The position numbers were made by a program, and so were the translations under genes. A stretch of 64,000 nucleotides of DNA from Arsukibacterium ikkense (GTDB lineage Bacteria > Pseudomonadota > Gammaproteobacteria > Enterobacterales > Alteromonadaceae): positions 62,001 to 126,000 of the forward strand of contig NZ_LAHO01000015.1 in assembly GCF_000987775.1 (NCBI RefSeq), given 5' to 3'. Numbering within the stretch: position 1 is the stretch's first letter; each line of letters begins with the position of its first letter. Below, piece after piece: positions 26,296-36,641 of this stretch. The notes beneath the pieces are model-generated. The model did not search any database, was not told the DNA's origin, and saw nothing but the letters and a program-made list of their open reading frames with translations.

Positions 26296-27139
26296 ATAGC
26301 TGGTTGCTGATGTTTTGCAATTCAGCGGCATTGAATTGATATTGGGTATTACAGTATTCGCAGGTCATTTCCAGTTTGCCCTCGGCAATATGCTCTTGCA
26401 GGGCGTCTTTGCCGATACTGTAAAGCGCGGTTTCACACTTTTCCCGCGAACAACCACAAACAAAGCGGATATCCTGTGTCGGAAACATTTCAACCTGTTC
26501 CTGATGAAACAGCCGATACAGCATTTTCTCTGCTGGCAGGGTCAGTAATTCAGTTGCGGTAATAGTGTCGGCCAGGATCACTAATTCCGCAAAGTCGGCG
26601 GCAGCTTTTTCGGGTTCAACGGGTAATACTTGCAGCAGCAAACCAGCGGCACTATTTTTTTCGTTAATGTCAGTATAAATGTACAAGCGGGTGGGTAGCT
26701 GCTCTGATTGGGCAAAATACCCTTCCAGGGTGCTGGTCAGGCTATCACCGGTAAGTGGAATAATGCCCTGATAACGTTCGCCCTGGCGTGGCGTAATGGT
26801 GACAATCATATAACCTTCACCAATTAGCTCCCTGAAACTGTCACCGCTTAGCTCGGCTTGCAGCCGCACTACCGCACGGAAATTTTGTTGATTATCACCA
26901 TTAACAGCAGCAAATTTAACCGGGCCTTCGCCTTGCAGCTGTACGGCAATTTCACCATCAAATTTCAGGGTGGCGGTGATTAAACTGGTGGCTACCACTA
27001 ACTCTGCCAGCAACTGTTTTACCGGCAGTGGGTAATGATGATTTTGCAGCATGCTGTCCAGGCTGCTGGCGACATGCACCAGTTCGCCTCTGACGTGTTT
27101 TTGCTGAAACAAAAAACGATGTAGCTTATCCGGGTTCAT
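26294..27139 (-). CDS. hslO: Redox-regulated chaperone Hsp33 (HslO)
   Basis: A 281-residue protein with the redox switch at its C-terminus: Cys228-x-Cys230 ('FVCGCSREKCE') and Cys260-x-x-Cys263 ('TCEYCNTQY'). These bind zinc when reduced and form disulfides on oxidative unfolding, turning on holdase activity. The N-terminal domain has the typical 'ATLKFDGEIAVQLQGEGPVK' segment. It lies 10 bp after hslR, the usual hslRO operon, whose heat-shock control is known in E. coli. Confidence 0.96.
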   Translation of the reverse strand: MNPDKLHRFLFQQKHVRGELVHVASSLDSMLQNHHYPLPVKQLLAELVVATSLITATLKFDGEIAVQLQGEGPVKFAAVNGDNQQNFRAVVRLQAELSGDSFRELIGEGYMIVTITPRQGERYQGIIPLTGDSLTSTLEGYFAQSEQLPTRLYIYTDINEKNSAAGLLLQVLPVEPEKAAADFAELVILADTITATELLTLPAEKMLYRLFHQEQVEMFPTQDIRFVCGCSREKCETALYSIGKDALQEHIAEGKLEMTCEYCNTQYQFNAAELQNISNQL

Positions 27140-27149
27140 AGTGTCTCTC

Positions 27150-27560
27150 TTACTGCTTGGATTTCAAAAGTAATAATTGGCGGCGCATTTTTTTATCCGG
27201 CTTAGTGTCCGGATGCGGCGCAAACAGGCTGTTAGTTTTACGTAGTTCAGCACGCGCCTGTCGTTGCTCGGCACTGGCTGCTGTTTCCTGATACAGAGCC
27301 TGAGCCAGTGGCGCCGCCAGACGTTTCTCTGACAACGCCAGTACCTCAACCACTTTTTCATCTACGCCTTGTGCCAGCTTGATAGTGGCGCCGATCTCAA
27401 CCTGGCGGCTTGCTTTGCAGCGCTGGCCATTGTAGTGTACTTTTCCGCCTTCGATCATGCTTTTGGCCAGGGCGCGGGTTTTATAAAAGCGGCATGCCCA
27501 CAACCATTTATCCAGGCGAACACTGTCGTTTAGCTGCGATGTGGCTTGCGGTGTCGTCAT
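27150..27560 (-). CDS. hslR: Ribosome-associated heat shock protein Hsp15 (HslR)
   Basis: A 136-residue protein with an S4 RNA-binding domain ('VRLDKWLWACRFYKTRALAK', 'GGKVHYNGQRCKASRQVE') and a basic tail ('DKKMRRQLLLL'). It binds free 50S subunits carrying nascent chains and helps rescue stalled ribosomes. First gene of hslRO, divergent from gspC. Confidence 0.94.
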   Translation of the reverse strand: MTTPQATSQLNDSVRLDKWLWACRFYKTRALAKSMIEGGKVHYNGQRCKASRQVEIGATIKLAQGVDEKVVEVLALSEKRLAAPLAQALYQETAASAEQRQARAELRKTNSLFAPHPDTKPDKKMRRQLLLLKSKQ

Positions 27561-27728
27561 AATTAACCTGTATGCTGAACTGAATGTGCATTATAGTGCC
27601 AAACGACTAACGAAGCGTAGCCCCGGGCTTATTATTACTGTTAGTGATTTGTAAAAATAACCGTCAGCACTTGTTGGTAGGCCGACAACTGAGTAAGATG
27701 AAACCGAATTTATTATAAGAAAGCTGAA

Positions 27729-28664
27729 ATGAACCTGTCCTTGTCGATGCAAGATTTTAACCGCTTTAGCCAGCGCCTGCCGGTCAGTACTTTACATAAG
27801 TTACTGAACCTGATGCTGGTGCTGCTATTTGCCTGGTTGCTGGCTCGGCTTAGTTGGCAAATTGCGCCCATACCTGAATTACCCAGCCCGACGCCCTTGC
27901 AACATACGGCAGGTACTGCAGCAAGCAGATCGGCGACCAATATAGAGCAATTACTGAGTTACTCATTGTTTGGTAAGCTATCCGTTGCGCCGGTGCAGGC
28001 TGCACCTGTGGTGACAGAAGCCCCGAAAACTCAGCTAAATGTCAAACTCACCGGCGTGGTAGCACAAGGCGATCCAAATCGGGGTAGCGCCATTATTGAA
28101 AGCCGCGGCACTGAGGGGACCTATGCTATTGACGATACAATAGAAGGTACCAACGCGGTGTTAAAGCAGGTGCTGATCGACCGGGTGCTGATCCAGCAGG
28201 CCGGCCGTTTTGAAACCTTAATGCTGGACGGCATTGAATACACCAGAATGGCCCAGGCGAATGCCGGTTTAGGGCGGGAAGATAACCCGGAACCTATGTA
28301 CGAAAATGAGCTGGTGGCATCCCCGCAAGCCGAGGCGCCGATGCTGGATGAAAGCGATTTAGGGATTAACCGTGACGAGCTGCTGGCAGAGCCGATGAAG
28401 TTTTTTGATTATGTCCGGGTGTCACCACAGCATCGCAACGGCGCCCTGGTTGGCTACCGGCTGATGCCTGGCAAAGACCCTGCGCTGTTTAATCAGCTTG
28501 GCTTGCAGCAAAATGACCTGGCGGTGGAAATTAATGGTATTCCACTCAACGACATGCAGCAGGCGATGCGGGTGATTAATGAATTAAGGGATGCGCGGGA
28601 AGCCGCCATTAAAATTGAACGGGATGGCGAAATCAGAGATATTCTGTTTAGTCTGTCGCAATAA
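27729..28664 (+). CDS. gspC: Type II secretion system inner-membrane protein GspC
   Basis: A 311-residue bitopic protein: a cytoplasmic start, one helix (about 22-42), a homology region ('TQLNVKLTGVVAQGDPNRGSA') and a C-terminal PDZ domain ('GYRLMPGKDPALFNQLGLQQ', 'VEINGIPLND'). GspC links the inner-membrane platform to the GspD secretin and may help choose cargo. First gene of gspC-N, 30 bp before gspD. The eps/gsp cluster next to hslR is also found in Vibrio and Shewanella. Confidence 0.94.
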   Translation: MNLSLSMQDFNRFSQRLPVSTLHKLLNLMLVLLFAWLLARLSWQIAPIPELPSPTPLQHTAGTAASRSATNIEQLLSYSLFGKLSVAPVQAAPVVTEAPKTQLNVKLTGVVAQGDPNRGSAIIESRGTEGTYAIDDTIEGTNAVLKQVLIDRVLIQQAGRFETLMLDGIEYTRMAQANAGLGREDNPEPMYENELVASPQAEAPMLDESDLGINRDELLAEPMKFFDYVRVSPQHRNGALVGYRLMPGKDPALFNQLGLQQNDLAVEINGIPLNDMQQAMRVINELRDAREAAIKIERDGEIRDILFSLSQ

Positions 28665-28694
28665 AATAATTAAATAACAATTGGTTAAATTCTC

Positions 28695-30812
28695 ATGAGA
28701 TCAGGCGGTTTTTTCAGAGGCTCAGTACGTTCATTAGCGGGTTTAGTGGCCGGTGCGGTTTTAAGTTTTGCGGTACTGGCCGATACGCCTGTGCAGTATT
28801 CACCCAACTTTAAAGGTACCGATATTAATGAGTTTATTAATATTGTGGGCATGAACCTGAAAAAAACCATCATTGTTGACCCGCAGGTGCGGGGGCGCAT
28901 TAATGTGCGCAGCTATGAAATGCTGAATGAAGAGCAGTACTACCAGTTTTTTCTGAATGTGCTGGAAGTGTATAGCTTTGCCGTAGTTGAAATGGAAAGC
29001 GGTATTCTAAAGGTGGTGCGTAATAAAGATGCCAAAACCTCCAATATCCCGGTGGTAGGGGATGACAACCCCGGGGTGGGCGATGAAATGGTAACCCGGG
29101 TGGTGCAGGTACGTAACGTCTCGGTACGCGAGCTGGCGCCGTTGTTGCGTCAGTTCAGCAACCAGGCCGGCGGTGGCCATGTGGTGAACTACGACCCATC
29201 CAATGTCATTATGATGACCGGTCCGGCGGCTGTGGTAAACCGGATCGTCGATATCATTCAGCGGGTAGATAAGGCGGGCGACCAGGAGCTGGAAATTCTG
29301 AAGCTGGAATTTGCCTCAGCCGGTGAAATTGTCCGCATTCTGGAAAGTATTTATAAAAGCCAGGGGCGGGCTGAACAGCCTGATTTTCTGATCCCGAAAA
29401 TTGTTGCCGATGAGCGAACCAACAGCGTTATTGTCAGTGGTGAATTACAAGCGCGGCAGCGGGTGATTGAATTAGCCCGGCGCTTGGATGCTGAACTGAA
29501 AACCAGCGGCAATACCCGGGTGTATTATTTAAAGTATGCCAAAGCCGACGAATTGGTGCCGGTTCTTAAAGGCGTCAGTGAATCTATCGTCGCTGAAGTG
29601 CAGGGCGGTGCAGGTGCGGCTGGCAGTCAGGGCGCCCGCCGGACCCAAAGTTCTGGCAGAGAGATCAGCATTGAAGCCCATGGCGACAGTAACTCGCTGG
29701 TGGTGACCGCCCAGCCCGATATGATGCGCTCGTTAGAAGATGTGATTCGCCAGCTGGATATTCGCCGCGCCCAGGTGCTGGTAGAGGCCATTATTGTTGA
29801 AGTATTTGAAGGTGATGGTACTGATTTTGGGGTGCAGTGGCTGAATAAAAACGGTGGTGGTACTAACTTTACAGGCGGAAATACCATTCCGATTATTGGG
29901 GCAGCTGGGGCCGCCCTGGCAGCAAGGCCAATCGCAAATCCGCCACGGGTGGAACAATCTACTATTCCTGGCGTACCCAGTGTTATCGTTCCAGTACCGG
30001 ATACTGAAGGTGATTATTCTCTTGCTGGTCAACTGTTAGGCGGTTTAAACGGGGCCATGGTAGGTTTTGTCCGCGGCGACTGGGCCGCCATTTTGCAAGC
30101 GGTACGTACCAGCAGCAACTCTAATGTGTTAGCAACGCCGCATATTACCACTATGGATAATCAGGAAGCGTTCTTTCTGGTGGGCCAGGAAGTGCCGGTG
30201 ATTACCGGTTCTACCACCGGCGCCAATAACACGAACCCGTTCCAGCAGGTGCAGCGCCAGGAAGTAGGTATAAAATTAAAAGTGACGCCGCAAATTAATG
30301 AAGGCAATGCGGTGCAGCTAACCATCGAGCAGGAAGTGTCCAGCATTGGTGGTGCTACTGCGGTCGATATCACCATTAATAAACGTGAAATCCGAACCAC
30401 AGTGATGACAGATGATGGTGCCACTGTAGTACTGGGCGGCTTAATTGATGAAGATATCCAGGAAAGTGAATCTAAGGTGCCATTCTTGGGTGACATTCCT
30501 ATTTTGGGCCATTTATTCAAGTCGACCAGCGTCACCAAACGTAAGCGTAACCTGATGGTGTTTATTAAAGCGACCATAGTGCGTGATGGCTCGGCGATTA
30601 GCGGCATCAGTAAGCAAAAATATAACTATATCCGCGCCGAACAGATGAAGCGCGATGATGAGGGCATTCGCTTGATGCCAATGACCAGACAGGCAGTACT
30701 GCCAGAGTGGGATGACTCGCTGACCCTGCCGCCTACTTTTGACCGCTTTATGCAAGAGCAGCAACAGCAGCCGGCAGTGGAGCCACAACCGGCGGCCGGG
30801 ACGCGCGACTAA
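28695..30812 (+). CDS. gspD: Type II secretion system outer-membrane secretin GspD
   Basis: A 705-residue protein: signal peptide (to about residue 34), N0 domain ('[15 protein letters not shown]'), N1-N3 ring-building domains, and the secretin barrel with '[23 protein letters not shown]' and '[14 protein letters not shown]'. The C-terminal S domain is Gln/Pro-rich. About fifteen subunits form the outer-membrane pore for folded exoproteins. The stop overlaps the gspE start by 1 bp. Confidence 0.96.
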   Translation: MRSGGFFRGSVRSLAGLVAGAVLSFAVLADTPVQYSPNFKGTDINEFINIVGMNLKKTIIVDPQVRGRINVRSYEMLNEEQYYQFFLNVLEVYSFAVVEMESGILKVVRNKDAKTSNIPVVGDDNPGVGDEMVTRVVQVRNVSVRELAPLLRQFSNQAGGGHVVNYDPSNVIMMTGPAAVVNRIVDIIQRVDKAGDQELEILKLEFASAGEIVRILESIYKSQGRAEQPDFLIPKIVADERTNSVIVSGELQARQRVIELARRLDAELKTSGNTRVYYLKYAKADELVPVLKGVSESIVAEVQGGAGAAGSQGARRTQSSGREISIEAHGDSNSLVVTAQPDMMRSLEDVIRQLDIRRAQVLVEAIIVEVFEGDGTDFGVQWLNKNGGGTNFTGGNTIPIIGAAGAALAARPIANPPRVEQSTIPGVPSVIVPVPDTEGDYSLAGQLLGGLNGAMVGFVRGDWAAILQAVRTSSNSNVLATPHITTMDNQEAFFLVGQEVPVITGSTTGANNTNPFQQVQRQEVGIKLKVTPQINEGNAVQLTIEQEVSSIGGATAVDITINKREIRTTVMTDDGATVVLGGLIDEDIQESESKVPFLGDIPILGHLFKSTSVTKRKRNLMVFIKATIVRDGSAISGISKQKYNYIRAEQMKRDDEGIRLMPMTRQAVLPEWDDSLTLPPTFDRFMQEQQQQPAVEPQPAAGTRD

Positions 30813-32323
30813 TGGCAGAACTGGTAGCGGAAGAAGAGGTTAAGCCGGTTAGCAGCCGTATCCGGCTGCCGTTTGGTTTTGCCAAACGCCATGGTGTGTT
30901 GCTGCAGCAACAGCAAACTGGCTGGCTGTTGTATGTGCAACCGGCTACCCGGCCAGAAGCGCTGCTGGAAGTGCGCCGTCTGCTGGCTGAGGGCTTTACC
31001 GTAACCTCACTGTCGGCCACGGAGTTTGAAGCGCTGCTCGAAGCCAGTTATCAGCGTGATTCCTCGGAAGCGCAGCAGCTAATGGAAGACATCGGCAACG
31101 AAGTTAACCTGGCGTCCTTAGCCGATGATATCCAGGAAACTGAAGACTTACTGGAAAACGAAGACGACGCGCCCATTATTAAGCTGATTAATGCCATGTT
31201 GGGCGAGGCGATTAAATTAGGTGCGTCTGATATCCATATTGAAACCTTTGAAAAAGCCCTGATCATTCGCTTTCGGGTGGATGGCTTATTGCGTGAGGTA
31301 CTGCGGCCCAACCGGCGCTTGTCCAGCTTACTGGTATCGCGCATTAAAGTAATGTCGAAAATGGACATTGCTGAGAAGCGGGTGCCGCAGGATGGCCGCA
31401 TCAGCCTGCGGATTGCCGGGCGGGCGGTGGATGTGCGGGTCTCCACTATGCCATCAAGTCATGGTGAGCGGGTGGTGTTGCGTTTACTGGATAAAAATAA
31501 CTCCCACTTAAACCTGGCCGATTTAGGCATGACCCTGGCGGTGCAGCAGGCTTTTTCGAAACTGATTTTAAAACCGCATGGCATTATTCTGGTGACCGGC
31601 CCAACCGGCTCCGGTAAAAGTACTACCTTGTATGCAGGCTTAACGGAAATTAATACCAAAGACCGCAACATCCTGACTGTCGAAGACCCGATAGAATATG
31701 AGCTGGAAGGGGTGGGGCAAACCCAGGTCAATACCAAGGTGAGTATGACCTTTGCCCGTGGGCTCAGGGCGATATTGCGCCAGGATCCAGATGTGGTGAT
31801 GGTGGGTGAAATTCGCGATTTGGAAACCGCACAAATCGCAGTGCAAGCCAGTTTAACCGGCCACTTAGTATTATCGACGCTGCACACCAATACCGCTGCA
31901 GGGGCCATTACCCGGCTGGAAGATATGGGGGTAGAAGCGTTTTTACTGTCATCCAGTTTACTTGGTGTGTTGGCGCAGCGCTTGGTACGCACCTTGTGCA
32001 GCCACTGTAAAGAGTTACACGAGCCAGACAAAGAAGAGCGTAACTTACTGGGCATATCCAAAAAAGAAGGCCAGCAGATTTTCCGGGCCAAAGGCTGTGA
32101 GCATTGCAACTTTACTGGTTATCGTGGCCGGACCGGTATTCATGAGTTGCTGCAGGTAGATGAAACCATTCGTGAGATGATCCATAACGGCAAAGGCGAA
32201 CAGTCGATTGAGAAATACGCCAGAGCGCATTGCCCCAGTATCCGGGTGGATGGCTTTAGTAAAGTATTAGCCGGCGAAACCACCCTGGAAGAGGTATTGC
32301 GGGTAACCCGTGAGGATGTGTAA
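30812..32323 (+). CDS. gspE: Type II secretion system ATPase GspE
   Basis: A 503-residue hexameric ATPase with Walker A GPTGSGKS at 263-270, Asp box '[20 protein letters not shown]', Walker B '[14 protein letters not shown]', and the GspE zinc site Cys396, Cys399, Cys429 and Cys432. The N-terminal domain binds GspL. It powers pseudopilus growth. Overlaps gspD and gspF by 1 bp each. Confidence 0.97.
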   Translation: MAELVAEEEVKPVSSRIRLPFGFAKRHGVLLQQQQTGWLLYVQPATRPEALLEVRRLLAEGFTVTSLSATEFEALLEASYQRDSSEAQQLMEDIGNEVNLASLADDIQETEDLLENEDDAPIIKLINAMLGEAIKLGASDIHIETFEKALIIRFRVDGLLREVLRPNRRLSSLLVSRIKVMSKMDIAEKRVPQDGRISLRIAGRAVDVRVSTMPSSHGERVVLRLLDKNNSHLNLADLGMTLAVQQAFSKLILKPHGIILVTGPTGSGKSTTLYAGLTEINTKDRNILTVEDPIEYELEGVGQTQVNTKVSMTFARGLRAILRQDPDVVMVGEIRDLETAQIAVQASLTGHLVLSTLHTNTAAGAITRLEDMGVEAFLLSSSLLGVLAQRLVRTLCSHCKELHEPDKEERNLLGISKKEGQQIFRAKGCEHCNFTGYRGRTGIHELLQVDETIREMIHNGKGEQSIEKYARAHCPSIRVDGFSKVLAGETTLEEVLRVTREDV

Positions 32324-33543
32324 TGGCCGCATTTGAATATCAGGCGCTGGACTTACGCGGCAAAAAAAATAAAGGCGTGTTAGAGGCTGATAATGCCCGC
32401 CATGCCAGGCAGCTGTTGCGTGAGCAGAAACTGCAGCCACTTAGCGTTGAACTGGCATCAGAGCAGGAAAAGCTGGTGGCCTCGGGCCGTAAATGGCTGA
32501 GTAGGAAAATTTCTGCCACAGAGCTGGCGTTAATTACCCGTCAGCTGGCAACCCTGGTGGAAGCGGCATTACCGATAGAAAGTGCCTTACTGGCTGTCGC
32601 CGAGCAATGTGAAAAGCCGCGTTTACAAAATATGATGATGGGTGTGCGCTCCAAGGTAGTTGAGGGTTACACCCTGGCAGAGGGGCTGGCCGAATTTCCG
32701 CATGTGTTCGACCATTTATTTCGATCAATGGTGGCTGCGGGAGAAAAATCGGGCCATCTGGAGCAGGTGTTAAACCGGCTGGCTGATTACACCGAGCAGC
32801 GCCAGTATATGCGCAGCCAGATCTTACAGGCATTGCTTTACCCCATTATTTTAACCGGTTTTGCGGTGTTGGTGATCAGTATTTTATTAGCGGCGGTGGT
32901 GCCGAAAATTGTGGGTCAGTTTGAGCATATGGGCCAGTCGTTGCCTGGCAGTACGTTGTTTTTGATTGCGGCCAGTGATTTTATCCGTAACTACGGTATT
33001 TTACTGGTGGTGGCCATTATGCTGCTGGCGGTAATGTGGCAGCGGGCGCTGCGTAAACCTGAACTACAATATCGTTGGGACAGGTTTACGTTACGGCTGG
33101 GAATGTTTGGTAAAGTGAGCCGTGGCCTGAATACCGCCCGCTTTGCCCGCACCTTAAGTATTCTTAATGCCAGTAGTGTGCCGCTGTTAGAGGCAATGCG
33201 AATTAGTGCCGATGTGCTAAGCAACAGCTATATGAAAGAAGCCGTAGCCGAGGCTACAGGTCGGGTGCGGGAGGGTACGTCGCTACGCAATGCCCTGGAG
33301 CAAACCAAGATGTTTCCGCCAATGATGCTGCATATGATAGCCAGTGGCGAAAAAAGCGGCCAGCTCGATGGCATGCTTGAACGTGCCGCCAACGCTCAGG
33401 ATAAAGAGTTCGAGTCGTTGGTCACAGTGTCGTTAAAAGTATTTGAACCCGTGCTGGTGTCGGTGATGGCGGGCATGGTGTTGTTTATTGTTATGGCAAT
33501 ATTACAACCAATTTTAGCGTTAAATAATATGGTAGGTGGATAA
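32323..33543 (+). CDS. gspF: Type II secretion system inner-membrane platform protein GspF
   Basis: A 406-residue protein of the usual size, with two repeated cytoplasmic helical domains ('LALITRQLATLVEAALPIES' and 'ARFARTLSILNASSVPLLEA'), each followed by membrane helices (around 170-200, 220-245 and 375-400). GspF connects GspE to pseudopilin assembly. The start overlaps the gspE stop. Confidence 0.96.
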   Translation: MAAFEYQALDLRGKKNKGVLEADNARHARQLLREQKLQPLSVELASEQEKLVASGRKWLSRKISATELALITRQLATLVEAALPIESALLAVAEQCEKPRLQNMMMGVRSKVVEGYTLAEGLAEFPHVFDHLFRSMVAAGEKSGHLEQVLNRLADYTEQRQYMRSQILQALLYPIILTGFAVLVISILLAAVVPKIVGQFEHMGQSLPGSTLFLIAASDFIRNYGILLVVAIMLLAVMWQRALRKPELQYRWDRFTLRLGMFGKVSRGLNTARFARTLSILNASSVPLLEAMRISADVLSNSYMKEAVAEATGRVREGTSLRNALEQTKMFPPMMLHMIASGEKSGQLDGMLERAANAQDKEFESLVTVSLKVFEPVLVSVMAGMVLFIVMAILQPILALNNMVGG

Positions 33544-33544
33544 C

Positions 33545-33988
33545 ATGTTACGGCGAATTCAACAAGGCTTTACCTTACTAGAGGTAATGGTGGTTATTGT
33601 GATCCTCGGTATTATTGCCAGTATGGTGGTACCGAACTTAATGGGTAACCAGGAGCAGGCGGCCCGCCAGAAAGTGGTGGTGGACATTCAGCAGCTGGAA
33701 AGTGCGCTGGATATGTACCGGCTGCGTAATGGTTTTTACCCGACGACTGAGCAAGGTATGCAGGCGCTGGTGACGGCACCCACCACTCAACCGGTGCCTC
33801 GGTCTTTTCCGGATGGTGGCTTTATTCGCCGCTTACCCAAAGATCCGTGGAACGAAGACTATATTCTGGTTAGTCCGGGCCAGCTTGGCCGGATTGACGT
33901 GTACAGTAAGGGCCCCGATCGGGTTGCCGGTACCGATGATGATATTGGTAACTGGAACCTCGATGCGGCAGATCGTAGCAACAATTAA
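33545..33988 (+). CDS. gspG: Major pseudopilin GspG
   Basis: A 147-residue protein, ATG at 33545 directly after the gspF stop. The prepilin site is 'MLRRIQQG|FTLLEVMVV', with cleavage after Gly8 and Glu at +5. The conserved globular part includes 'QLESALDMYRLRNGFYPTTEQG' and a C-terminal Asp-rich calcium site ('GPDRVAGTDDDIGNW'). It is the main subunit of the secretion pseudopilus. The prepilin peptidase that processes it is not in the window. Overlaps gspH by 1 bp. Confidence 0.97.
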   Translation: MLRRIQQGFTLLEVMVVIVILGIIASMVVPNLMGNQEQAARQKVVVDIQQLESALDMYRLRNGFYPTTEQGMQALVTAPTTQPVPRSFPDGGFIRRLPKDPWNEDYILVSPGQLGRIDVYSKGPDRVAGTDDDIGNWNLDAADRSNN

Positions 33989-34572
33989 TGCCCTTGTTAG
34001 CGCCAACCGGGCGACAGCCGGGTTTTACCTTGCTCGAAGTAATGCTGGTGATGCTGTTAATTGGCCTGCTGGCTACCACTGTGGTGCTTAATTTTAGCGG
34101 CGACTCGCCAGAGCAACAGTTAAAAAAAGAAAGCGAGCGCTTTCAGCAGGTGTTTCAGTTTATTGCTGAAACGGCCATGCTAAAACAGCAAGAGTGGGGC
34201 TTGGTACTGCAAGAGAACAGTTACAGTTTTGTCTATTATGACGGCGAAAAATGGTTGCTGGCGGATGAACCTAAAGCGGCTGAAGGTTACGAGCTGGCCG
34301 AAAATATTCGCTTGCAGTTAGAGCTGGAGGGGTTGCCAGGAGCTGAGCTTAGTTTATTAAGCCAGTTAAACTGGCAAGATGATGACGCACTGACTGAAAC
34401 GAATAATGAACAACCACCGGTTTTGCCTCAGGTTTTTATTTTGTCGTCTGGTGAGATCAGCCCGTTTCGGCTGACGTTTCATATCGGTGACAGGCTGGAT
34501 CGGCTGAGCCAGACCGTCGGCACCGATTTCACCATTCCGCTTAACCGCTCAGATGTGACGACAGCACGCTAA
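33988..34572 (+). CDS. gspH: Minor pseudopilin GspH
   Basis: The 194-residue protein has a prepilin leader ending 'QPG|FTLLEVMLVMLLIGLL'. The globular domain carries 'EWGLVLQENSYSFVYYDGEKW', typical of GspH/FimT proteins. It lies near the tip of the pseudopilus. 1-bp overlaps with both neighbours show tight translational coupling. Confidence 0.93.
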   Translation: MPLLAPTGRQPGFTLLEVMLVMLLIGLLATTVVLNFSGDSPEQQLKKESERFQQVFQFIAETAMLKQQEWGLVLQENSYSFVYYDGEKWLLADEPKAAEGYELAENIRLQLELEGLPGAELSLLSQLNWQDDDALTETNNEQPPVLPQVFILSSGEISPFRLTFHIGDRLDRLSQTVGTDFTIPLNRSDVTTAR

Positions 34573-34940
34573 TGCCCAGCCGCGGCTTTACCTTATTAGA
34601 ACTGCTGGTTGCTATGGCTATTTTTGCGACTGCCGGCCTGGCTATTATGCAAGCCAGCTCTGGCCATATCAGGGCGTTAAGCCAGATCGAAGAACTGACC
34701 ATTGCCAGCTATGTAGCTAATAACCAACTGCAACTGGCGCTGCTGGAGCCGAATTGGCCGCCGCGCGAGTTGTTACAGGGTGAAGTGGATATGGCTAACC
34801 GGCAATGGTTGTGGCGCCAACAGGCAAGCACAGTGCCTGACGCCGATTTGCGCCAGCTGGTGGTGACTGTCACCCTGGCAGAGCAGCCCGATGACGTACT
34901 GTACCAGCTAACCACTTTTATTGGTAAGCCCAGTGGATAA
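34572..34940 (+). CDS. gspI: Minor pseudopilin GspI
   Basis: A 122-residue protein with a very short leader 'MPSRG|FTLLELLVAMAIFA' and a small globular domain ('YVANNQLQLALLEPNWPP'). GspI nucleates the tip complex with GspJ and GspK. The end overlaps the gspJ start region. Confidence 0.92.
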   Translation: MPSRGFTLLELLVAMAIFATAGLAIMQASSGHIRALSQIEELTIASYVANNQLQLALLEPNWPPRELLQGEVDMANRQWLWRQQASTVPDADLRQLVVTVTLAEQPDDVLYQLTTFIGKPSG

Positions 34941-35655
34941 ACAGCAAGGTTTTACCTTTATTGAAATGTTGCTGGCTACCGCGATATTTGCCATGGTTGG
35001 CCTCGCCTCTATTGCGGTATTAACCAGTGTCACTGACAGTGATGAGTTATCGCTCGAAGCAACAGAGCGGGTGCAACAACTGCAACGCACTATGCTGATG
35101 CTGGAGCGGGATTTGATGCAAATCAGTGCTCGTCATGTTCGGCTGGATGGTGAAGCGCCAGCTAAACACCGTTTGTATGGCGAGCGGTACCTGTTGAATA
35201 GTGATGATCATGGCCTTAGTTTCAGCCGCCAGGGCTGGCGTAATCCCGGCCATATTCTGCCTCGTGGCGAGGTGCAACTGGTCGCTTACCGGTTGGAGGA
35301 GGGCGAGCTGCAGCGCTTATTCACACTGTATCCTGATGCCGTAACCGGCAGCGAGCCTTTGGTGCAGGTATTGCTGCAAAATCTGACGGCTTTTACTGTT
35401 CACTATTTGCAAGGTGAAGATTGGCAGGAAAAGTGGCAAGACAGTGTTATGCCCAAAGCGGTAAAAGTGACCCTGACGCACGACTATCTTGGCGAGATTG
35501 AGCGGGTATTCGTGTTGCCCGAAGGGTTAGTGGTGCAGGGCGGCGCAGCCGGTGCAAATAATGGCGCAGGTGGTCGCCAGAACAATGAGCGGGAAAGTCC
35601 GGCGAACCCTGATAATCCGGCTCAGCCCAACGATCCACGACGAGGGCAACGCTAA
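34933..35655 (+). CDS. gspJ: Minor pseudopilin GspJ
   Basis: A 240-residue protein. A GTG start at 34933, overlapping the gspI end, gives the compact leader 'MDKQQG|FTFIEMLLATAIFA' expected for GspJ; a TTG at 34921 would add four residues. The globular domain has the GspJ segment 'LMLERDLMQISARHVR'. The C-terminal ~35 residues are Asn/Pro/Gly-rich low complexity. It forms the tip trimer with GspI and GspK. Confidence 0.92.
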   Translation: MDKQQGFTFIEMLLATAIFAMVGLASIAVLTSVTDSDELSLEATERVQQLQRTMLMLERDLMQISARHVRLDGEAPAKHRLYGERYLLNSDDHGLSFSRQGWRNPGHILPRGEVQLVAYRLEEGELQRLFTLYPDAVTGSEPLVQVLLQNLTAFTVHYLQGEDWQEKWQDSVMPKAVKVTLTHDYLGEIERVFVLPEGLVVQGGAAGANNGAGGRQNNERESPANPDNPAQPNDPRRGQR

Positions 35656-36641
35656 TGCGCCATCCACAGCGCGGTGCAGCGCTGATCACCGTATTAATGA
35701 TTTTGGCCATAGTGGTGGTTATCGCCGTCAATATGACCGGGCGGCTGCAACTGCAACTGCAACGTCAGGAAAACCTGCAACAGCAACAGCAAGCGTTCTG
35801 GTATGCGATGGGCGCTGAGCAGTTTGCCCGGGTACTGCTTAGTCGCAGCCTGAGCGGCCAGGAAACGGTAAATTTAGAGCAAGACTGGGCGCAAAGTGGT
35901 GCCAGCTTTGTGGTGGCGGATGGCAATATTGCAGGTGAGATCACCGACTTACAAGCCTGCTTTAACTTAAATGCGCTGCAGCAGGCAGGCCAGCGAGGGC
36001 CGTCGGGGCGGATTGAGCAAACTCCTGCGCAGCGCAGTTTTAATCGTTTGCTGGAATTAGTGGCAACAGATTTGTCGATGCCTGCTGAATATTTAACGGC
36101 GCGTATTCACGATTGGCTGGATGAAGACAGTTTACTCAGTACAGCAGGCAGCGCTGAGCAAGATGACTATGCGGCGTTGCAGTTTCCTTATTACAGCGCC
36201 AACTCGTTAATGGTGTCAGTGAGTGAGTTAAGAATGATTCTGGATGTTACTCCGGCAGATATGCAGCTATTGCTGCCTTATATTTGTGTGGTGCCGGAGC
36301 AAAGCCAGTTGTTGCTGAATATTAATACCCTGACCGAGCAAACGGCAGTGCTGCTGGCAGCGGTTGTGCCGGAGCTAACCGAGGCCGATGCCCTCGATAT
36401 TATCGCCGATCGGCCAGAGCAGGGTTTTAGCAGTGTTGATGAACTGTTCGCTTTACCGCAACTGGCTGGCAAAGAAATACCAGCTGACGTCAAAGCGTTA
36501 TTAACGATAAAATCCAGTTACTTTCAGTTGCTCGCTACCACATCTTATCTGGAAAGTGGTTTCGTGCTAACGTCGATATTCAGAGTAGATAATGAGAATA
36601 CAGTCAGGGTATTGGCCCGGCGATTTGGAGGCCAGGGGTGA
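35655..36641 (+). CDS. gspK: Minor pseudopilin GspK
   Basis: The 328-residue protein is the largest pseudopilin, with leader 'MRHPQRG|AALITVLMILAIV'. It lacks Glu at +5, as is usual for GspK, and has an inserted alpha domain with 'DLQACFNLNAL' and 'INTLTEQTAVLLAAV'. GspK caps the pseudopilus. Overlaps gspJ by 1 bp and gspL by 4 bp. Confidence 0.93.
   Translation: MRHPQRGAALITVLMILAIVVVIAVNMTGRLQLQLQRQENLQQQQQAFWYAMGAEQFARVLLSRSLSGQETVNLEQDWAQSGASFVVADGNIAGEITDLQACFNLNALQQAGQRGPSGRIEQTPAQRSFNRLLELVATDLSMPAEYLTARIHDWLDEDSLLSTAGSAEQDDYAALQFPYYSANSLMVSVSELRMILDVTPADMQLLLPYICVVPEQSQLLLNINTLTEQTAVLLAAVVPELTEADALDIIADRPEQGFSSVDELFALPQLAGKEIPADVKALLTIKSSYFQLLATTSYLESGFVLTSIFRVDNENTVRVLARRFGGQG

Noticed and set aside
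30735..30800. CAG/CAA-rich stretch at the end of gspD as a repeat expansion
   Set aside because: Gln/Pro-rich tails are common at secretin C-termini, and Gln-rich tracts recur through this genome segment; it is not a distinct repeat element.
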